Assembly: GCA_008690995.1 (NCBI GenBank)
Contig: VRMN01000028.1
Span: 1-59,159, forward strand
Reading direction: 5' to 3'
From: Porphyridium purpureum
Lineage: Eukaryota > Rhodophyta > Bangiophyceae > Porphyridiales > Porphyridiaceae
Length of the DNA stretch: 59,159 bases
The notes beneath the pieces are model-generated. The model saw nothing but the letters and a program-made list of their open reading frames with translations. It did not search any database and had not been told where the DNA came from. Made by a program: the position numbers and the translations under genes. Of this stretch, positions 57,915 to 59,159 are shown in pieces. The stretch's first letter is position 1. Each line of letters starts with the position of its first letter.

Positions 57915-58725
57915 CGGCAGACTCCACCAGCCGTGCCGCCGCGCCGAGGTGTCGGGCGCGCACGTGCTTGACCACCTTGCTGCTGACCGTATGCCACGGC
58001 AGGTCGGTGGGCTGCCCGCCAGTCAGCTCTGGCACGGACGCCAGCAGCGCGGTCAGCTCTCCCTGGCGCCACTGCTTGAGCCGCGCCGTCGTGAGCCGGA
58101 CGCGCTCACGGGACGGCTGCTGGACCCCGGGCAGACACAGCACGAGTGTCGGAAACACCCACAGGCGTGCAATGGCGCGCACCTGGTCCGCCTCGGTCTC
58201 GGCCTCCTGCACGCCGGCCAAAAGACCAGCCAGCTCCAGGGCCACGTGCGTCGCCAGAGCCGGCGCCATGCGCTTCCACAGGTGGACCCGCAGTGCGAGT
58301 ATCCTGTCCAGGTACTCGTGCACCACGGGCACCGGCAGCCCAGCAAAGATGCGCTCCGTATCGTTCGCTGCATCTTCGTCACCAAGAGGGGCGGGTGGAG
58401 CAGGGGCAGCATCTTCCTCGGCATCAGTCCGTGTGCTGAAACCCCCAGGAGACCTACGAGGAGACCAGAAAACGCTGTACATCCACAGTACATCAGGTAT
58501 GTACAATCGTGGTTGAACCGTGTATACACCGCCCCACCGACCTGCTGTACCTTGTTGTCGTCGCCGTCGTTTGCGCGTCTGCGAGGATGTATAAGCGGCG
58601 AGGTAAGAGCGGCGCAGAGCGCGACCCGATCTAAGAAAGGGTAAGAGAGATGTTAGTGTGATGGAGGTAAAGTTGGTCCTGTTTGCTTTGCTTCTTCCTC
58701 TCCACCGTAACAATACGGTACACAC
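57673..58725 (-). CDS. LINE copy 2 N-terminal reading frame
   Basis: 350 open codons, identical or nearly so to the copy 1 frame at 5165-6121 until about 57840, where homology passes to the reverse transcriptase frame. Acidic Pro/Ala-rich start (DAEEDAAPAPPAPLGDEDA), then helical region. The frame change falls at the same place in both copies although the local sequence differs by a small indel. It is therefore either ancestral or a regular feature of translation. Confidence 0.6.
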   Translation of the reverse strand: MCTVLLRWRGRSKANRTNFTSITLTSLLPFLRSGRALRRSYLAAYTSSQTRKRRRRQQGTAGRWGGVYTVQPRLYIPDVLWMYSVFWSPRRSPGGFSTRTDAEEDAAPAPPAPLGDEDAANDTERIFAGLPVPVVHEYLDRILALRVHLWKRMAPALATHVALELAGLLAGVQEAETEADQVRAIARLWVFPTLVLCLPGVQQPSRERVRLTTARLKQWRQGELTALLASVPELTGGQPTDLPWHTVSSKVVKHVRARHLGAAARLVESAGVHDTTDAVLARLRELHPPATDAAARYWPARAGTRCAATAGRTCSGEKCSDGYPVHQCSGTLTVVSEPPAPGAQLASRRC

Positions 58726-58752
58726 GTGGTAGTAGTATCATTGACAATAGTG

Positions 58753-58964
58753 GTACTGTGAGTTACTGTGGCGGTTCTGTGTGGGAGGTGCCTAGGTACA
58801 GCGTTTTGCAGGAGACTTCTTAGTCTGTTCTGGGGAGACCTTCCTTACACCACTGTACTTAACGATGGTACTGTGGCTGTACGGCGGTTGTACAGCGTAT
58901 TGCTGGAGACTTGTCAGTCTGACCTGAGGAGACCTACCGTACACACACGTAAGGTCTTGCGACG
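58753..58964 (-). repeat. tandem repeats in LINE copy 2 leader
   Basis: Same arrangement as in copy 1 (TACAGCG...GGAGACTT...GGAGACCT units about 94 bp apart), with no visible differences. Confidence 0.6.
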
Positions 58965-59159
58965 GGAGGAGAAACATGTGTTGGAGCGGGAGTAGGAGGC
59001 TGTTGCTCGACAAAAGAATGGAGAGAATAGTATCTCATGTATGAATGTATCTTTGGATTCCCGCAAAGATTTTGGCGAGAGCTTTCTGAACAGTTTAGTG
59101 ATTTACGCTATATCGGCTTCTGTTGTTTTGTCGACGGTACGAACCGGTCTGGCCGCACG

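Larger units (their letters stand above)
55273..59159 (-). mobile_element. LINE copy 2 (runs off the window)
   Basis: The minus-strand element starts at its 3' end at 55273 (CTCTAGGGTTACTC) and continues past the window edge. From about 56500 to the end it is nearly identical to LINE copy 1; from 55273 to about 56480 it differs at many positions. Its reverse transcriptase to endonuclease region is one open frame, unlike copy 1. It lies downstream of the ALDH3 pseudogene. Confidence 0.9.

Overview
The window is eukaryotic. It holds a few intron-poor, host-like genes in a dense stack of nested transposable elements: CACTA/Plavaka-like, Tc1/mariner, Crypton-like, a LINE with a restriction-like endonuclease, Copia and Gypsy. 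Compact genes, a Golgi-type sulfotransferase-like gene, and a plant/alga-type HEAT-repeat protein suggest a unicellular alga, possibly a red alga. That assignment is inference only.

Layout. 1-1804: 3' part of a gene made of 37-residue Sel1-like repeats encoded by near-identical 111-bp DNA units. 2488-2673: stub of a tyrosine-recombinase gene, cut off by LINE copy 1 (2674 to about 6600, minus strand). About 6600-18340: element A, a CACTA/Plavaka-like DNA transposon (transposase 6659-10408, accessory coiled-coil gene 17141-18226), split by Copia C1 (11102-16855, 222-bp LTRs, target duplication ATGTT). 18343-25383: Tc1 copy 1, split by a whole-looking Gypsy element (19726-25216, 309-bp LTRs identical by eye, target duplication CACCC). 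25734-27911: host HEAT-repeat gene.

28267-52163 is a five-level nest. A Copia remnant C3 (28267-29433, minus) abuts Tc1 copy 2 (29436-30953, with its last ~30 bp at 52134-52163). Inside the Tc1 terminal repeat sits a ~3-kb Crypton-like tyrosine-recombinase element (30954-30988 plus 49112-52133). Inside that is Copia C2 (30989-49111, 196-bp LTRs, target duplication GTTTA). Inside C2 is element B (about 31644-44427), a five-gene CACTA/Plavaka-like transposon. After the nest come a sulfotransferase-like gene (52365-53249), an aldehyde dehydrogenase family 3 pseudogene (53773-55197) and LINE copy 2 (55273 to the window end).

Most notable signal. Elements A and B have related transposases and a related coiled-coil accessory protein. 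Each is saturated, in coding and non-coding DNA alike, with its own short motif: GGANTCC in A and CGGAT/ATCCG in B. The motifs disappear in the flanking elements. This looks like a family-specific DNA recognition code carried across the whole transposon, perhaps read by one of its accessory proteins. By analogy it resembles the VANC anti-silencing proteins of VANDAL transposons, which act on family-specific motifs. The function is inference; the motif enrichment and the homology are seen in the sequence.
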